From Alcaligenaceae bacterium (GTDB lineage: Bacteria > Pseudomonadota > Gammaproteobacteria > Burkholderiales > Burkholderiaceae_B), in contig JACCER010000025.1 in the NCBI GenBank assembly GCA_013416445.1, positions 1 through 49,603 of the forward strand: a DNA stretch of 49,603 nucleotides, given 5' to 3'. Below are positions 37,683 through 49,097 of the stretch, piece after piece. Each line of letters begins with the position of its first letter. The first letter of the stretch is position 1. A program made the position numbers and the translations under genes. The notes beneath the pieces were generated by a model. That model saw only the letters and a program-made list of their open reading frames with translations. It made no database searches and had not been told where the DNA came from.

Positions 37683-38399
37683 ATGGTGACATTTTCAATT
37701 GCGCAATGGCGGGCGTGGTCGCCAGAAATGCGCGATGCCAAAAGCTGGATGCAATGGGCTGACCATCCTTATTGCCCGCTGGCCGACTACGCATCGCCCA
37801 CCCTGGACTTTTTAACCCCCATGCAACGACGCCGTCTAAGCCCCATGGCCCGGATGGTATTCGATTGCGCCTGGCCACTGGCCGATAACCTGCCCCCCAT
37901 GCCGCTGGTATTCGCTTCACAACACGGCGAAACCACACGCAGCTTCGCCCTGCTGCAGGCCATGGAGCGCAATGAAGGCTTGGCACCCACATCGTTCGGT
38001 TTGTCGGTGCATAACGCGATTGCCGATATGTGGTCGGCAGTACGTCGCGACCATGCGCCAGCCATCGCCTTGTCGGTAAATGCCGATGGGCTAGAGCATG
38101 CATTTCTAGAGGCAGCCTTTCTTTTGAGACGTGGCGCGCGATCGGCATTGGTGGTGCTGTCAGAAGAGCGCCCGCCCCCCGCCTACCTGCCCTGGGTCAG
38201 CGATGTCCCATTTTCATATGCCCTGGCTTTTCGCATAGAACGCGGCACACAATGGCAACTGGAGCAGTATCAAGCCGAGCCCGGGACACCACGGCTTTGG
38301 TCCAACTCGCTGAATTTCGCGCGCCATCTTTGCCTCGGCTCCGCATCCGTACATAACACGGGTGGCGACAAGCACTGGCTCTGGACTCGGTATTCCTGA
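37683..38399 (+). CDS. Ketosynthase-like chain length factor (Ketoacyl-synt_2 type), orphan
   Basis: A 238-residue protein resembling the short beta-ketoacyl synthase chain length factor family that opens aryl polyene and related fatty-acid-like clusters: FSIAQWRAWSPEM at the start, VFASQHGETTRSFALLQAM near 77, PTSFGLSVHNAIADMWS near 103, and a terminal HWLW. The family lacks the active-site Cys of true ketosynthases. Normally acyltransferase, ACP and ketosynthase genes follow immediately, but here a REP-like palindrome and a convergent ABC operon follow. It is either a cluster relic or works with genes elsewhere. Length appears complete. Confidence 0.75.
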   Translation: MVTFSIAQWRAWSPEMRDAKSWMQWADHPYCPLADYASPTLDFLTPMQRRRLSPMARMVFDCAWPLADNLPPMPLVFASQHGETTRSFALLQAMERNEGLAPTSFGLSVHNAIADMWSAVRRDHAPAIALSVNADGLEHAFLEAAFLLRRGARSALVVLSEERPPPAYLPWVSDVPFSYALAFRIERGTQWQLEQYQAEPGTPRLWSNSLNFARHLCLGSASVHNTGGDKHWLWTRYS

Positions 38400-38428
38400 G
38401 GGGGTGTAGTATTCATGCGGCAGTGTTT

Positions 38429-38462
38429 GTCGGATTACGCGCCTGGCGGCGCTGATCCGACC
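38429..38462. repeat. REP-like palindrome, copy D
   Basis: GTCGGATTACGCGC (from 38429) pairs with GCGCTGATCCGACC (to 38462) across a short loop, followed by the flank TACG. It separates two convergent genes. Confidence 0.65.
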
Positions 38463-38477
38463 TACGAACCCCACCCC

Positions 38478-39773
38478 CTACTCCTGATCCGGCAACTTCA
38501 ACAAACCGGTATGGAAATCGTATTCATACACCTCTCCATAGCGCCCCCACTCAATGGCGACCTCAAGCACATGCTTGGCTTCGTCGGCTTTCAGAAACTC
38601 TTCCAGCAACTCCAGGAATGGCTTTTCCGGCAACCTGCCTGTAGCTTCCTGTTCCAGCTTTTCTCGTATGCGGGCTGCCAAGGCAACGTGCATCAATAAC
38701 TGCTGCCCAAAGATTTCCTGTCTGAGGGTTTGCTCGGCACCCGCATAGCGGCGCCCCAGCGGAGTCAGCGCAATATCGCCTTTTTCCACGTGGGCCAGAC
38801 CCAGCAGACCTAATGCCTCATAGGCGGGAAAAAGCACTTCGTCTGGCAACTCAGCTTTTTCAGCCAGCTGCGGCAAGTCAGCGTGCCCATTGAACGGCGC
38901 ACCAGCCAATAAATCGACCACCCCCGCCATATGACTGACATTAGTGTCAGGCAAACGATAGCCCGGATGCTGCGCGGCAACGCCCCCTGCCGGTGCGCCT
39001 TGCGGTTGACGCAGGGTCATCAGGCCATATACCTCGTCGATCAGTGCGCGAACCTCGGTCGCATCGGCGCTACGCGGCCGAGCCAGATCTATCTGAATCT
39101 CACTGCGTATCCGCCCCGGAGAGCTCGATAAAATAACGATGCGGTCAGCCATCATGACGGCTTCTTCAATATTATGTGAAACGATCAATATGCCTTTGGT
39201 CGGAATCTTGCGGCTGCCCCATAGTTCCAGGATATCGTCACGCAGGGTTTCGCCGGTAAGCACATCCAGCGCCGAAAAGGCCTCGTCCATGAGCAAAACA
39301 TCTGGGTTGGTGACCAAGGCGCGAGCTATGCCCACCCGTTGTCGCATACCGCCAGACAGTTCGCGCGGCAAGGCGCCACCAAATCCAGCCAACCCTATCA
39401 GTTCCAGCATGGCGTCGGCACGCTGCTCGCGCCGGGCGGCCGACACACCCTGCGCTTCGAGGCCAAGCTCAACATTCTGTTGCACAGTTAGCCACGGGAA
39501 TAGCGCAAACGACTGAAACACCATGGCCACGCCCAATGCCGGGCCGTTGATGCTATGGCCTCGATAGGCTGCCTTGCCGGCATCGGCCTCCAGCAAGCCC
39601 GCCATAATCCGCAACAAGGTCGACTTACCCGAACCCGACTTGCCAAGCAAGGCTACGATTTCACCCTCGGCCAGCGAGAAGTTGATGTTATCCAAAACCC
39701 GCAGGGGCGCGCCATCGGCACTGCGAAATGACTTGGCCACACCCTGCAGTTCCAGCAGCAGATTCGAGCCCAT
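38478..39773 (-). CDS. ABC transporter ATPase with C-terminal AAA-associated domain
   Basis: A 431-residue ATPase of the nitrate/sulfonate/taurine class. Walker [12 protein letters not shown] near 44, signature LSGGMRQRVGIARAL near 143, Walker B VLLMDEAFSALD. After about residue 260 a second region (LPDTNVSHMAGVVDLLAGAP onward) looks like the AAA-associated C-terminal domain seen on such ATPases, with a predicted winged-helix character; it may sense a metabolite or another subunit. It lies nine bases after the permease gene, with GGGGAG before its ATG. Substrate is unknown. Confidence 0.88.
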   Translation of the reverse strand: MGSNLLLELQGVAKSFRSADGAPLRVLDNINFSLAEGEIVALLGKSGSGKSTLLRIMAGLLEADAGKAAYRGHSINGPALGVAMVFQSFALFPWLTVQQNVELGLEAQGVSAARREQRADAMLELIGLAGFGGALPRELSGGMRQRVGIARALVTNPDVLLMDEAFSALDVLTGETLRDDILELWGSRKIPTKGILIVSHNIEEAVMMADRIVILSSSPGRIRSEIQIDLARPRSADATEVRALIDEVYGLMTLRQPQGAPAGGVAAQHPGYRLPDTNVSHMAGVVDLLAGAPFNGHADLPQLAEKAELPDEVLFPAYEALGLLGLAHVEKGDIALTPLGRRYAGAEQTLRQEIFGQQLLMHVALAARIREKLEQEATGRLPEKPFLELLEEFLKADEAKHVLEVAIEWGRYGEVYEYDFHTGLLKLPDQE

Positions 39774-39782
39774 GATTCTCCC

Positions 39783-41516
39783 CTAGCGGACGCGTTTTTC
39801 AGCCAGCGCATACAGTTTGCGCCAAAAAAAACGATTCAGCAGCATGACAAAAATACACATAATGCTTATGCCCAGCGCAATGCGATGGAAATCACCCGCG
39901 TCTGTCATTTGCTTGATGTAGCTGCCCAGGCCATCGGCCACCAAGGTGGTTTTCCCCCAAGTGACATATTCGGCAACGATACTGGCATTCCATGAGCCCC
40001 CGCTGGCCGTGATGGCGCCGGTCACATAACTGGGAAATACAGCGGGCAAATACACACGCTTCCATTTCAACCAGCCTTGCAAGCCCAGGTTATCAGCCGC
40101 CAGACGCAAATCGTTTGGTATGGTGGAAGCGCCGGCCACCACATTGAACAAGATGTACCACTGGGTACCGAACACCATCAAAGGGCTGAGCCAGATATTG
40201 GGATCCAGCCTATAGACCAGCAACACATACACCACCAGCGGGAACATCAGATTGACTGGAAAGGCAGCCAAAAACTGCGCCACGGCCTGTACGCGCTGGG
40301 AATAGCGTGGGCGCAGCCCTACCCACACGGCGATAGGCACCCACACCACGGAAGCCAGGCCTATCAGCACCAATACCCGCAGCAAGGTGATAAGGCCCAA
40401 GCCAGCGACGTGAACGACCTCGGCCCAGCCGACATCGGCATGTACGAACACGGCCAGACGCCAGGTGGCAAGCAAAGCCGCGAGCACAATCAAGCCGTCC
40501 CAGGCGCGCGACAGCCAAACGGCTATATTATGTGACCGAGCAGGCTTGGCACGGTCTGCCGAACCTATGCTGAACCAGCCCAGGCTGCATTGCAGCATGG
40601 CCCAAAACCGCAGAGTGAATGCGCGCATCCAGCGGCTGCGCCGCCCCCAACCAAGCAACCACGAATGCTGCGCGGTATCGCCCTGAGTTTCTTCAAAACG
40701 GAATTTATCGGCCCATGCCAGCAAAGGCCTGAAAAAAAGCTGGTCATAAAGCATGATACCCAGCAGCATGGCGCAAATAGCCCACGCAATCGCTAGTCCG
40801 CTCTCGGCCTCGATAGCCACCGCAATATAAGCGCCTATGCCTGGTAACTTGATGTCTTGGCCAGCAACCGAAATGGCTTCCGCCGCCACCAGAAAAAACC
40901 AGCCGCCCGACATTGACATCATCATGTTCCAAAGCAGGCCTGGCATCGCAAAAGGCAGTTCCAGCCGCCAGAAACGCTGCCAGCCAGACAGCCGAAATAC
41001 ACGTGCCGCCTCACTAAGCTCTTCAGGCACAGTGCGCATGGACTCATACAGGCTGAATGTCATGTTCCAGGCTTGGGAAGTAAAAATCGCAAAAATGGCT
41101 GCACATTCAACGCCCAGCAGATTCCCGGGAAAAAGAGCGATGAAGGGTCCAATGGCAATCGCCTGAAAACCAAGAATGGGGACCGACTGCAAAACGTCGA
41201 GCAGTGGTATCAGGACTTTTTCAGCAGCGCGATACTTGGCGGCAATGGCAGCATAGACAAAACAGAACAGCAAGGAACACGCCAAGGCCGCAAACATACG
41301 CAAAATAGTGCGCAGCAGGTAATACGGCAAATAAATGGGATCCAGGTAGATGGAAGTGGGCGCGCCCGTGACAAAGGGCTTGCTCATTTGTGATGCGCCA
41401 AAAGCCATGGCCGCCAGTACAGCCAGTACCAACGGCAGCAATGCCCAGTCCCAGCGATTGGGTTTTATCCCCGATAACACGCCACCTACGCGGCGTTGCT
41501 GGAACAGCGGAACCAT
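39783..41516 (-). CDS. ABC transporter double permease (two BPD_transp_1 domains)
   Basis: A 577-residue permease holding two membrane domains in one chain. The first carries the EAA-type loop ELSEAARVFRLSGWQRFWRL near 170 and the second has DLRLAADNLGLQGWLKWKRV near 485, each contacting an ATPase subunit. Such fused permeases pair with ATPases that have an AAA-associated C terminus. AGGAG precedes the ATG. No periplasmic binding protein gene is adjacent, so the substrate cannot be told; sulfonate- or nitrate-like anions are the family default. Confidence 0.88.
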   Translation of the reverse strand: MVPLFQQRRVGGVLSGIKPNRWDWALLPLVLAVLAAMAFGASQMSKPFVTGAPTSIYLDPIYLPYYLLRTILRMFAALACSLLFCFVYAAIAAKYRAAEKVLIPLLDVLQSVPILGFQAIAIGPFIALFPGNLLGVECAAIFAIFTSQAWNMTFSLYESMRTVPEELSEAARVFRLSGWQRFWRLELPFAMPGLLWNMMMSMSGGWFFLVAAEAISVAGQDIKLPGIGAYIAVAIEAESGLAIAWAICAMLLGIMLYDQLFFRPLLAWADKFRFEETQGDTAQHSWLLGWGRRSRWMRAFTLRFWAMLQCSLGWFSIGSADRAKPARSHNIAVWLSRAWDGLIVLAALLATWRLAVFVHADVGWAEVVHVAGLGLITLLRVLVLIGLASVVWVPIAVWVGLRPRYSQRVQAVAQFLAAFPVNLMFPLVVYVLLVYRLDPNIWLSPLMVFGTQWYILFNVVAGASTIPNDLRLAADNLGLQGWLKWKRVYLPAVFPSYVTGAITASGGSWNASIVAEYVTWGKTTLVADGLGSYIKQMTDAGDFHRIALGISIMCIFVMLLNRFFWRKLYALAEKRVR

Positions 41517-41540
41517 CAGGCGCTCCTGGAGTGACGTTGT

Positions 41541-41553
41541 GTATCGGATTACG
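41541..41553. repeat. REP-like half copy
   Basis: TATCGGATTACG in the 39-base gap between the permease and Lrp genes matches one arm of the dispersed palindrome; the second arm is missing. Confidence 0.35.
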
Positions 41554-41555
41554 GA

Positions 41556-42026
41556 CTAGCCCACCACCCCCAATGGCAAAGCCGTTTTATACGACACCTG
41601 CTTAAGCGCAAAGCTGGAACGAATCTTGTCTATGCCTGGAATCGGCGTAAGCTGATCCAGAATAAAGCGCTCCAACGCCGTGATATCGGCCACTGCCACA
41701 CGTATCAGGTAGTCGGAGTTGCCGGTCATCAGATAACATTCCATGACCTCGTCGTGCTGGGCGATGCGTTGCTCGAAATTGGCCAGCGCCTGTTTGTCTT
41801 GTGACTTCAGGCTGATGGATATGAACACATTCAACCCCAGCCCCAAGGCCCCGGCATTGGCCAGGGCCACATAGCGCGCAATGACCCCGGCCGCTTCCAG
41901 CGCCTTGACCCGCGCAAGGCAGGGAGATGGCGATAAATGCACACGCTTTGCCAGTTCAACATTGCTCAGCGAACCATCGCGCTGCAGTTCATCGAGGATG
42001 CGTAGATCGGTTGCGTCCAGCTTCAT
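41556..42026 (-). CDS. Lrp/AsnC-family regulator, MdeR-like
   Basis: A 156-residue Lrp protein: MKLDATDLRILDELQRDGSL, helix-turn-helix LAKRVHLSPSPCLARVKALE, then a RAM domain with YLMTGNSDYLIRVAVADITA. It is divergent from an AceE-like dehydrogenase with 139 bases between. The same arrangement is known for mdeR and mdeB in Pseudomonas putida methionine catabolism, which suggests it controls the neighbouring dehydrogenase in response to an amino acid; this is inference. It is the second Lrp-type gene of the window. Confidence 0.88.
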   Translation of the reverse strand: MKLDATDLRILDELQRDGSLSNVELAKRVHLSPSPCLARVKALEAAGVIARYVALANAGALGLGLNVFISISLKSQDKQALANFEQRIAQHDEVMECYLMTGNSDYLIRVAVADITALERFILDQLTPIPGIDKIRSSFALKQVSYKTALPLGVVG

Positions 42027-42080
42027 TATGTTGATTTATTGAAATTCTCAGCAGTTAATGCCGCAAAGCGGCCCGTTTTA

Positions 42081-42097
42081 TGCTGATTTTAACAGCA
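42081..42097. promoter_or_regulatory. Candidate Lrp-type operator
   Basis: TGCTG (42081-42085) and CAGCA (42093-42097) flank an AT-rich centre ATTTTAA, forming a 17-base palindrome between the Lrp gene and the dehydrogenase gene. Geometry and composition fit an Lrp-family site. Confidence 0.4.
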
Positions 42098-42165
42098 CAT
42101 CCCGCTCAAGCTAGCCCAGAATAACAGGCTAACGCCACTCTTCGACTCATTCATAAGTTATCGCC

Positions 42166-44814
<2,649 letters not shown>

Positions 44815-44827
44815 CTGCCAAGCGCAT

Positions 44828-44862
44828 TTGTCGGATTACGCGCTGACACGCTAATCCGACAA
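44828..44862. repeat. REP-like palindrome, copy E
   Basis: TTGTCGGATTACGCG (from 44828) and CGCTAATCCGACAA (to 44862) form the longest and cleanest stem of the family, 13 bases after the dehydrogenase stop, and may end its transcript. Confidence 0.7.
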
Positions 44863-44956
44863 AAACAATTTCGCAATGGCACTCCCGTTGCTCCGAAAGA
44901 CACAAGCCCGCAAACAGAGGTAAAGTCTAAGACTTGTTCGATTCAAGAGTACTGCA

Positions 44957-45739
44957 ATGCTACGTGTCATATCCGCCAACTTGAATGGCATCCGTTCTGC
45001 TGTCAGCAAAGGCTTCCTTGACTGGGTCGCCATCCAGGACGCTGATTTCATCTGCATGCAAGAACTTAAGGCTCAGGCCAACAACCTGACACCCGAGATG
45101 ATGAGTCCACCCGGCTATCACGGCTACTTCCATTACGCCGAAAAAAAGGGCTATAGCGGCGTTGGCGTGTACACCCGCACCCAGCCCCTGCAAGTCATAG
45201 AAGGGCTAGGCGTTCCGGAAATCGACGCTGAAGGCCGTTATCTTGAACTGGTATACGAAAACCTGTCGATCATTTCCCTGTATCTGCCCTCGGGTTCCAG
45301 CGGTGACCACCGCCAAGCCGCCAAGTATGTTTTCCTGGACCACTTCTTCGGCCACCTTGAAGACCTGGCCAAATGTGGACGCCAGGTCATTCTTTGCGGC
45401 GATTGGAATATCGCCCACAAGGAAATTGACCTGAAAAACTGGAAAAGCAACCAGAAAAATAGCGGTTTCCTGCCCGAAGAACGGGCATGGCTAACCCGCG
45501 TTATTGATGAAATCGGCTGGCTGGATGTGTACCGGCACCTGCATCCCGACACCACCGGCGAAGCCTACACTTGGTGGAGCAACCGCGGGCAAGCCTGGGC
45601 CAATAATGTGGGGTGGCGCATCGACTATCAGATAGCGACCCCCGACATCGGCAAAACCGCCAAACAAGCGGCGATCTATAAAGAGCAACGCTTCAGTGAT
45701 CACGCACCGCTTACCATTGACTACGACTGGGGCAGCTGA
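44957..45739 (+). CDS. xth: Exodeoxyribonuclease III
   Basis: A 260-residue AP endonuclease/exonuclease III. MLRVISANLNGIRSAVSKGF, the metal-binding Glu in MQELKAQ, the central GDWNIAHKEIDLKNWKSN, and the C-terminal SDHAPLTIDYD are all conserved. It acts in base excision repair, complementing MutY upstream. It lies between a REP-like repeat and a convergent unknown gene. Confidence 0.95.
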   Translation: MLRVISANLNGIRSAVSKGFLDWVAIQDADFICMQELKAQANNLTPEMMSPPGYHGYFHYAEKKGYSGVGVYTRTQPLQVIEGLGVPEIDAEGRYLELVYENLSIISLYLPSGSSGDHRQAAKYVFLDHFFGHLEDLAKCGRQVILCGDWNIAHKEIDLKNWKSNQKNSGFLPEERAWLTRVIDEIGWLDVYRHLHPDTTGEAYTWWSNRGQAWANNVGWRIDYQIATPDIGKTAKQAAIYKEQRFSDHAPLTIDYDWGS

Positions 45740-45823
45740 AACCTTGCTTAATTTTATTTCCACTTCAAGCGTGAACTCGAGGACAAAGCGCAGGTTTGAT
45801 GTAGAAATGGAATAAGCCTTAAC

Positions 45824-46948
45824 TTAGAAACCCAAGCCACCACTGACGCTTGGGAAGGCTTGAGTGCTTTGATATTTTTTGCCTTTTACCCAACTGTATC
45901 GGTCCGGATCTATTTTTAGCAGGAAATCCTTAATGGCTTGACGTTCGGTTTTATCTGCCTGTTGGAAAATAAAGCGTATATCCGAGTCGATAACACTTCT
46001 GGAAGCGCCGCGCTCCTCGGCTTTCTCGTACCATTCCTGAGCTTGCTCAAAGTTCCTCAACCGCATATGTACGGCGCCAAGCAAAGTGCACGGATGAAAA
46101 CTTGTCGGCTGCAGCTTATGCGCCTGCTCACCTAATTGGCGGGCTTCGTTTAACCGCCCAAGATCACGCATGGCGCCGCCCCGCGTAGTGCACACTGCTG
46201 ATTTGATCTTGGAGCCGTTGAGGCGATTTAGCTGCACACAATCAAGCAATTCAAGCGCGGCTTCGGGTTGATTGCTTTTGCGATAATGGCCGCTGGCGTT
46301 GACCGCACTCCACGGATCCTTGCTGCGACGATATTTTTTGGAGAAGTATTCAGCCTCGATACGATGGTAAGCTTCTAGTACTTTTGTGAAGTGCTGATGA
46401 CGGACAGTGGCTTTGAGCCAAATCACTTGACTCTTGGCAAGTCGCTTACCGAACTCAATGCAGTTGAGGATATCTATAATTTGCGTTAACACTGGCTGAT
46501 TGACACAAGATATTTGGTATTTGCTTAGCAAAGCCTGGCGTCGCATCTTGGCGATATATTCGGGATCACTCTCACGTATTTTGCGGGCACGCTCAGCAGC
46601 CTCAAGCTCGCGCTGGTATTGCGCGGACCACTCAGCTTCCCAGGCACGACGCTCTACCTCCTTGGCCAAGCGTTCTGCCTTTGCCACTTGCTCTCGAGCT
46701 TCTTCTCGAGCTTTCTGCAAAGGTGCTGCAGTTGCGACAAAAGCCTCATAGGAAGCCAGGCCGACGGCAAGTAAATGTAGTTCTATAAACTGTTGATTCA
46801 GCAAGTACTGCAAGGACGGAGCTGTAAGCGAATGCCCACAATACATCTGTTCCAGAATATTGCTTAAGCGGGTAGCTGGAACAGCTGCAGCCGGGATATC
46901 GTCCATGCAGAAATGACGAGCGATATCGTAGGCGGATAAATTGCTCAT
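45824..46948 (-). CDS. Unrecognised coiled-coil/TPR protein
   Basis: A 374-residue protein I cannot name. Residues 1-75 form a mixed helical region; residues about 77-140 are highly charged and alanine-rich (REEAREQVAKAERLAKEVER), a likely coiled coil; residues about 225-315 contain tetratricopeptide-like helix pairs (GGAMRDLGRLNEARQLGEQA, then GAVHMRLRNFEQAQEWYEKA). No signal peptide or membrane segment. The gene looks slightly more AT-rich than its neighbours, so it may be acquired. It converges on xth and is divergent from a NYN-LOTUS protein across 196 bases. A scaffold or partner role for the putative RNase is a guess. Confidence 0.7.
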   Translation of the reverse strand: MSNLSAYDIARHFCMDDIPAAAVPATRLSNILEQMYCGHSLTAPSLQYLLNQQFIELHLLAVGLASYEAFVATAAPLQKAREEAREQVAKAERLAKEVERRAWEAEWSAQYQRELEAAERARKIRESDPEYIAKMRRQALLSKYQISCVNQPVLTQIIDILNCIEFGKRLAKSQVIWLKATVRHQHFTKVLEAYHRIEAEYFSKKYRRSKDPWSAVNASGHYRKSNQPEAALELLDCVQLNRLNGSKIKSAVCTTRGGAMRDLGRLNEARQLGEQAHKLQPTSFHPCTLLGAVHMRLRNFEQAQEWYEKAEERGASRSVIDSDIRFIFQQADKTERQAIKDFLLKIDPDRYSWVKGKKYQSTQAFPSVSGGLGF

Positions 46949-47144
46949 ATACGGCCCTTGTCTTGAAACCGGAACAGAGCTTACATAAATACAAGCTCCC
47001 GTTTTTGAAACACAGCATGCTTATTTCACGGGCGCTCCCGGCCTTTTTTTAAGTGTTCTGGGGAACGATTATGATAGACGCACCAGAGACTCCCAATGCG
47101 TGATTTCCCTATCTGCTTAATCGGTGTAGCCAAGCAAGGACAAC

Positions 47145-47954
47145 ATGAGCAACCTACAACCCTCAAGCGACTACCAAGCCTACTCGAACGGCAATGACGC
47201 ACGTGTGGCGGTACTGGTCGATTGCGACAACGTGTCACCGGAAATACTGCCCTACGCGCTGCGCGTGGTTGCACAATTTGGCCGCGTGGCTGTTCGCCGT
47301 GGTTACGGCAACCACATGACTCTCGCGAACAAATGGCAGGAAGCACTTGTGCACCTGGCCTTCACCCCATGCCTGCAGTATCAGTACGCATCGGGCAAGA
47401 ATACGGCTGATATCGCCTTGGCCCTGGATGCACTGGAAGCCATGTTTGATAATCGAGCAGATACATTCTGCCTGGTCACCAGCGACTCGGACTTTGCCTA
47501 CCTGTGTCGCAAGCTGCGTGAGCGCGGTGCAACCGTCTGTATTGTTGGCGAAGTCAAAACACCCGAAGCCTTACGCAACGCCAGCGATCACTTTTTCGAG
47601 TGGACGCCTGAACAAGCCAGCCAGGAAGCGGCTGGCGATTCAGCAGAAAAAGGCATGCTCAAAGACGACACTATCGCCAAGACCGAAGCACCCAAACCAG
47701 CAATCAAGCGTAGGCCGCGTTTCGTCACGGAAGCGGTTTCCCTACTGACCAGCGATACATCTGAAGGAAAAATAAGCCTGGGGCAACTTGGGCAGTATCT
47801 AAAACGTACCGACCCGGCTTTTTCACCCAAAGCCTATGGGCATTCCGGCTTGCTGGATATGCTGCGCAGCTACGACCATTTAACGCTTAAGCAAGAAAAC
47901 GGCGGGTGGTCTGTAAAACTGGCAAGTGATCAGACCATAAAAAAAACCGGCTGA
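47145..47954 (+). CDS. NYN-domain protein with C-terminal OST-HTH/LOTUS domain
   Basis: A 269-residue protein. Residues about 20-153 form a PIN-like NYN domain (LabA/DUF88 group) with the acidic set Asp26 and Asp28 (VLVDCDNVS), Asp89 (TADIALALDAL), Asp114 and Asp116 (VTSDSDFAYL), as expected for a metal-dependent RNase. Residues about 190-262 (RFVTEAVSLLTS, then ISLGQLGQYLKRTDPAFSPK) match an OST-HTH/LOTUS domain, which binds RNA. A charged linker separates them. It is probably an RNA-processing or -decay enzyme; its targets are unknown. Stop codon lies inside the terminator of the next gene. Confidence 0.85.
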   Translation: MSNLQPSSDYQAYSNGNDARVAVLVDCDNVSPEILPYALRVVAQFGRVAVRRGYGNHMTLANKWQEALVHLAFTPCLQYQYASGKNTADIALALDALEAMFDNRADTFCLVTSDSDFAYLCRKLRERGATVCIVGEVKTPEALRNASDHFFEWTPEQASQEAAGDSAEKGMLKDDTIAKTEAPKPAIKRRPRFVTEAVSLLTSDTSEGKISLGQLGQYLKRTDPAFSPKAYGHSGLLDMLRSYDHLTLKQENGGWSVKLASDQTIKKTG

Positions 47955-47962
47955 AGCAGCCG
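47941..47962 (-). terminator. Intrinsic terminator of the YjfB-like gene
   Basis: On the minus strand CCGGCT and AGCCGG (plus-strand 47946-47951 and 47957-47962) form a stem followed by a run of T (A run on the plus strand before 47946). It overlaps the last codons of the convergent NYN gene. Confidence 0.75.
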
Positions 47963-47974
47963 GCAGTAAACCAT

Positions 47975-48169
47975 TTACGCTGTAACGTGGAGCTTGGTTC
48001 CCACCGTGCCCACTGTTGCCAGCTTGGGCATGGAATCAACCAGGCTGGTAATGGCTTGCGCCTGGTTGTCCAGCACTTTGCGCAACAAAACATTGTGCTG
48101 ATTTTGGGCAGCGGCAGCACCTTTGATGCCCAGTGCCGCACTGACGGCGCTTTCGACAGACATGTCCAT
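47975..48169 (-). CDS. YjfB-like putative motility protein
   Basis: A 64-residue protein resembling the YjfB/putative motility protein family: starts MDMSVESAVSAALGI, then helical HNVLLRKVLDNQAQAITSLV and a short tail with SMPKLATVG. The start at 48169 has AGGG six bases upstream; an ATG two codons later is an alternative. Function of the family is unknown; members often lie near flagellar genes, but none are here. Confidence 0.7.
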   Translation of the reverse strand: MDMSVESAVSAALGIKGAAAAQNQHNVLLRKVLDNQAQAITSLVDSMPKLATVGTVGTKLHVTA

Positions 48170-48276
48170 AATTAACCCTGCTTTGAACAATAAGGGGCTC
48201 TAGCATAGCGTGTAGACACGGTGTTGTCGACTACAAAACAAGGTTCCTGTTGGTGATTGTTTGTGGAGCAATGGGT

Positions 48277-48307
48277 GTCGGATTTCGCGCTTCACGCCAA
48301 TCCGATC
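48277..48307. repeat. REP-like palindrome, copy F
   Basis: GTCGGATTTCGCGC and GCCAATCCGATC form an imperfect stem with a five-base loop upstream of the GntR gene, ending in the TCTACG flank also seen in other copies. Confidence 0.55.
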
Positions 48308-48381
48308 TACGGGATATCCCTAGTACAAATAGGGTTATTTCACGGGCAATATACTTACTTTGATGTTTGATCAAAGATCGC

Positions 48382-49065
48382 ATGGCCCTGAACATTGGAC
48401 TTGAACCCCTGGTACACACCTCCGTCAACGAAGCGGTATATCGTCGTTTGCGCGACCACCTCATGCAAGGCGATTACGCTGCAGGCGAAATACTTGGCAT
48501 ACAAGAACTGGCTGATGCCTTTGGCACTAGTGCCATGCCGGTCCGCGAAGCCCTGCGCAGGCTGGCGGCGCAGCGAGCGGTCGAACCCATGAAAAGCCGC
48601 TCCATGCAGGTGCCAGTCATGTCAGAGGAACGTCTGGAAGACATCCGGCGCGCCCGCGTGCTTATAGAAGGCACCGTCACCGGCTGGGCGGTTGCACACA
48701 TTACATCCACCGAACTGGCACGCCTGCATGTTCTGGCAAAGCAAATCGGCCACACGTTGACGCAGCGTGGTTCTATACAGGAAGGCCTGGAAATCAATCA
48801 GGAATTTCACTTCACCATTTACCGCGCGGCCCGCTCCGACTCCATGCTTGCCATGATAGAAAGCCTGTGGCTGCAGTCGGGGCCCTATCTGCGCGCTACC
48901 CGCGAGCTCATGCATTCCCATGAACGCCCCTCGGTCGAATTTCACGCCGACATCGTCAAGGCTATAGAAAACCGCGATGCGGCGGGGGCCAGGGCGGCCA
49001 TGGAAAACGACGTCTGCTGGGCGTTCGACAAGCTGCTGGCGCATCACGCCGTCATATCCGCATAA
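48382..49065 (+). CDS. GntR-family regulator with FCD domain
   Basis: A 227-residue FadR-subfamily regulator: winged helix at about 15-75 (VYRRLRDHLMQGDYAAGEIL, then AFGTSAMPVREALRRLAAQ) and a helical FCD ligand domain with conserved metal-type residues (EINQEFHFTIYRAA and EFHADIVKAIENRDAAGA). The ATG at 48382 was preferred to an upstream TTG. It precedes an IlvD-type dehydratase by 32 bases on the same strand, which suggests control of a sugar-acid or dicarboxylate pathway; the ligand is unknown. Confidence 0.88.
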   Translation: MALNIGLEPLVHTSVNEAVYRRLRDHLMQGDYAAGEILGIQELADAFGTSAMPVREALRRLAAQRAVEPMKSRSMQVPVMSEERLEDIRRARVLIEGTVTGWAVAHITSTELARLHVLAKQIGHTLTQRGSIQEGLEINQEFHFTIYRAARSDSMLAMIESLWLQSGPYLRATRELMHSHERPSVEFHADIVKAIENRDAAGARAAMENDVCWAFDKLLAHHAVISA

Positions 49066-49097
49066 CCTCCATCCCCAAAAAATCTGGATACCTACCT

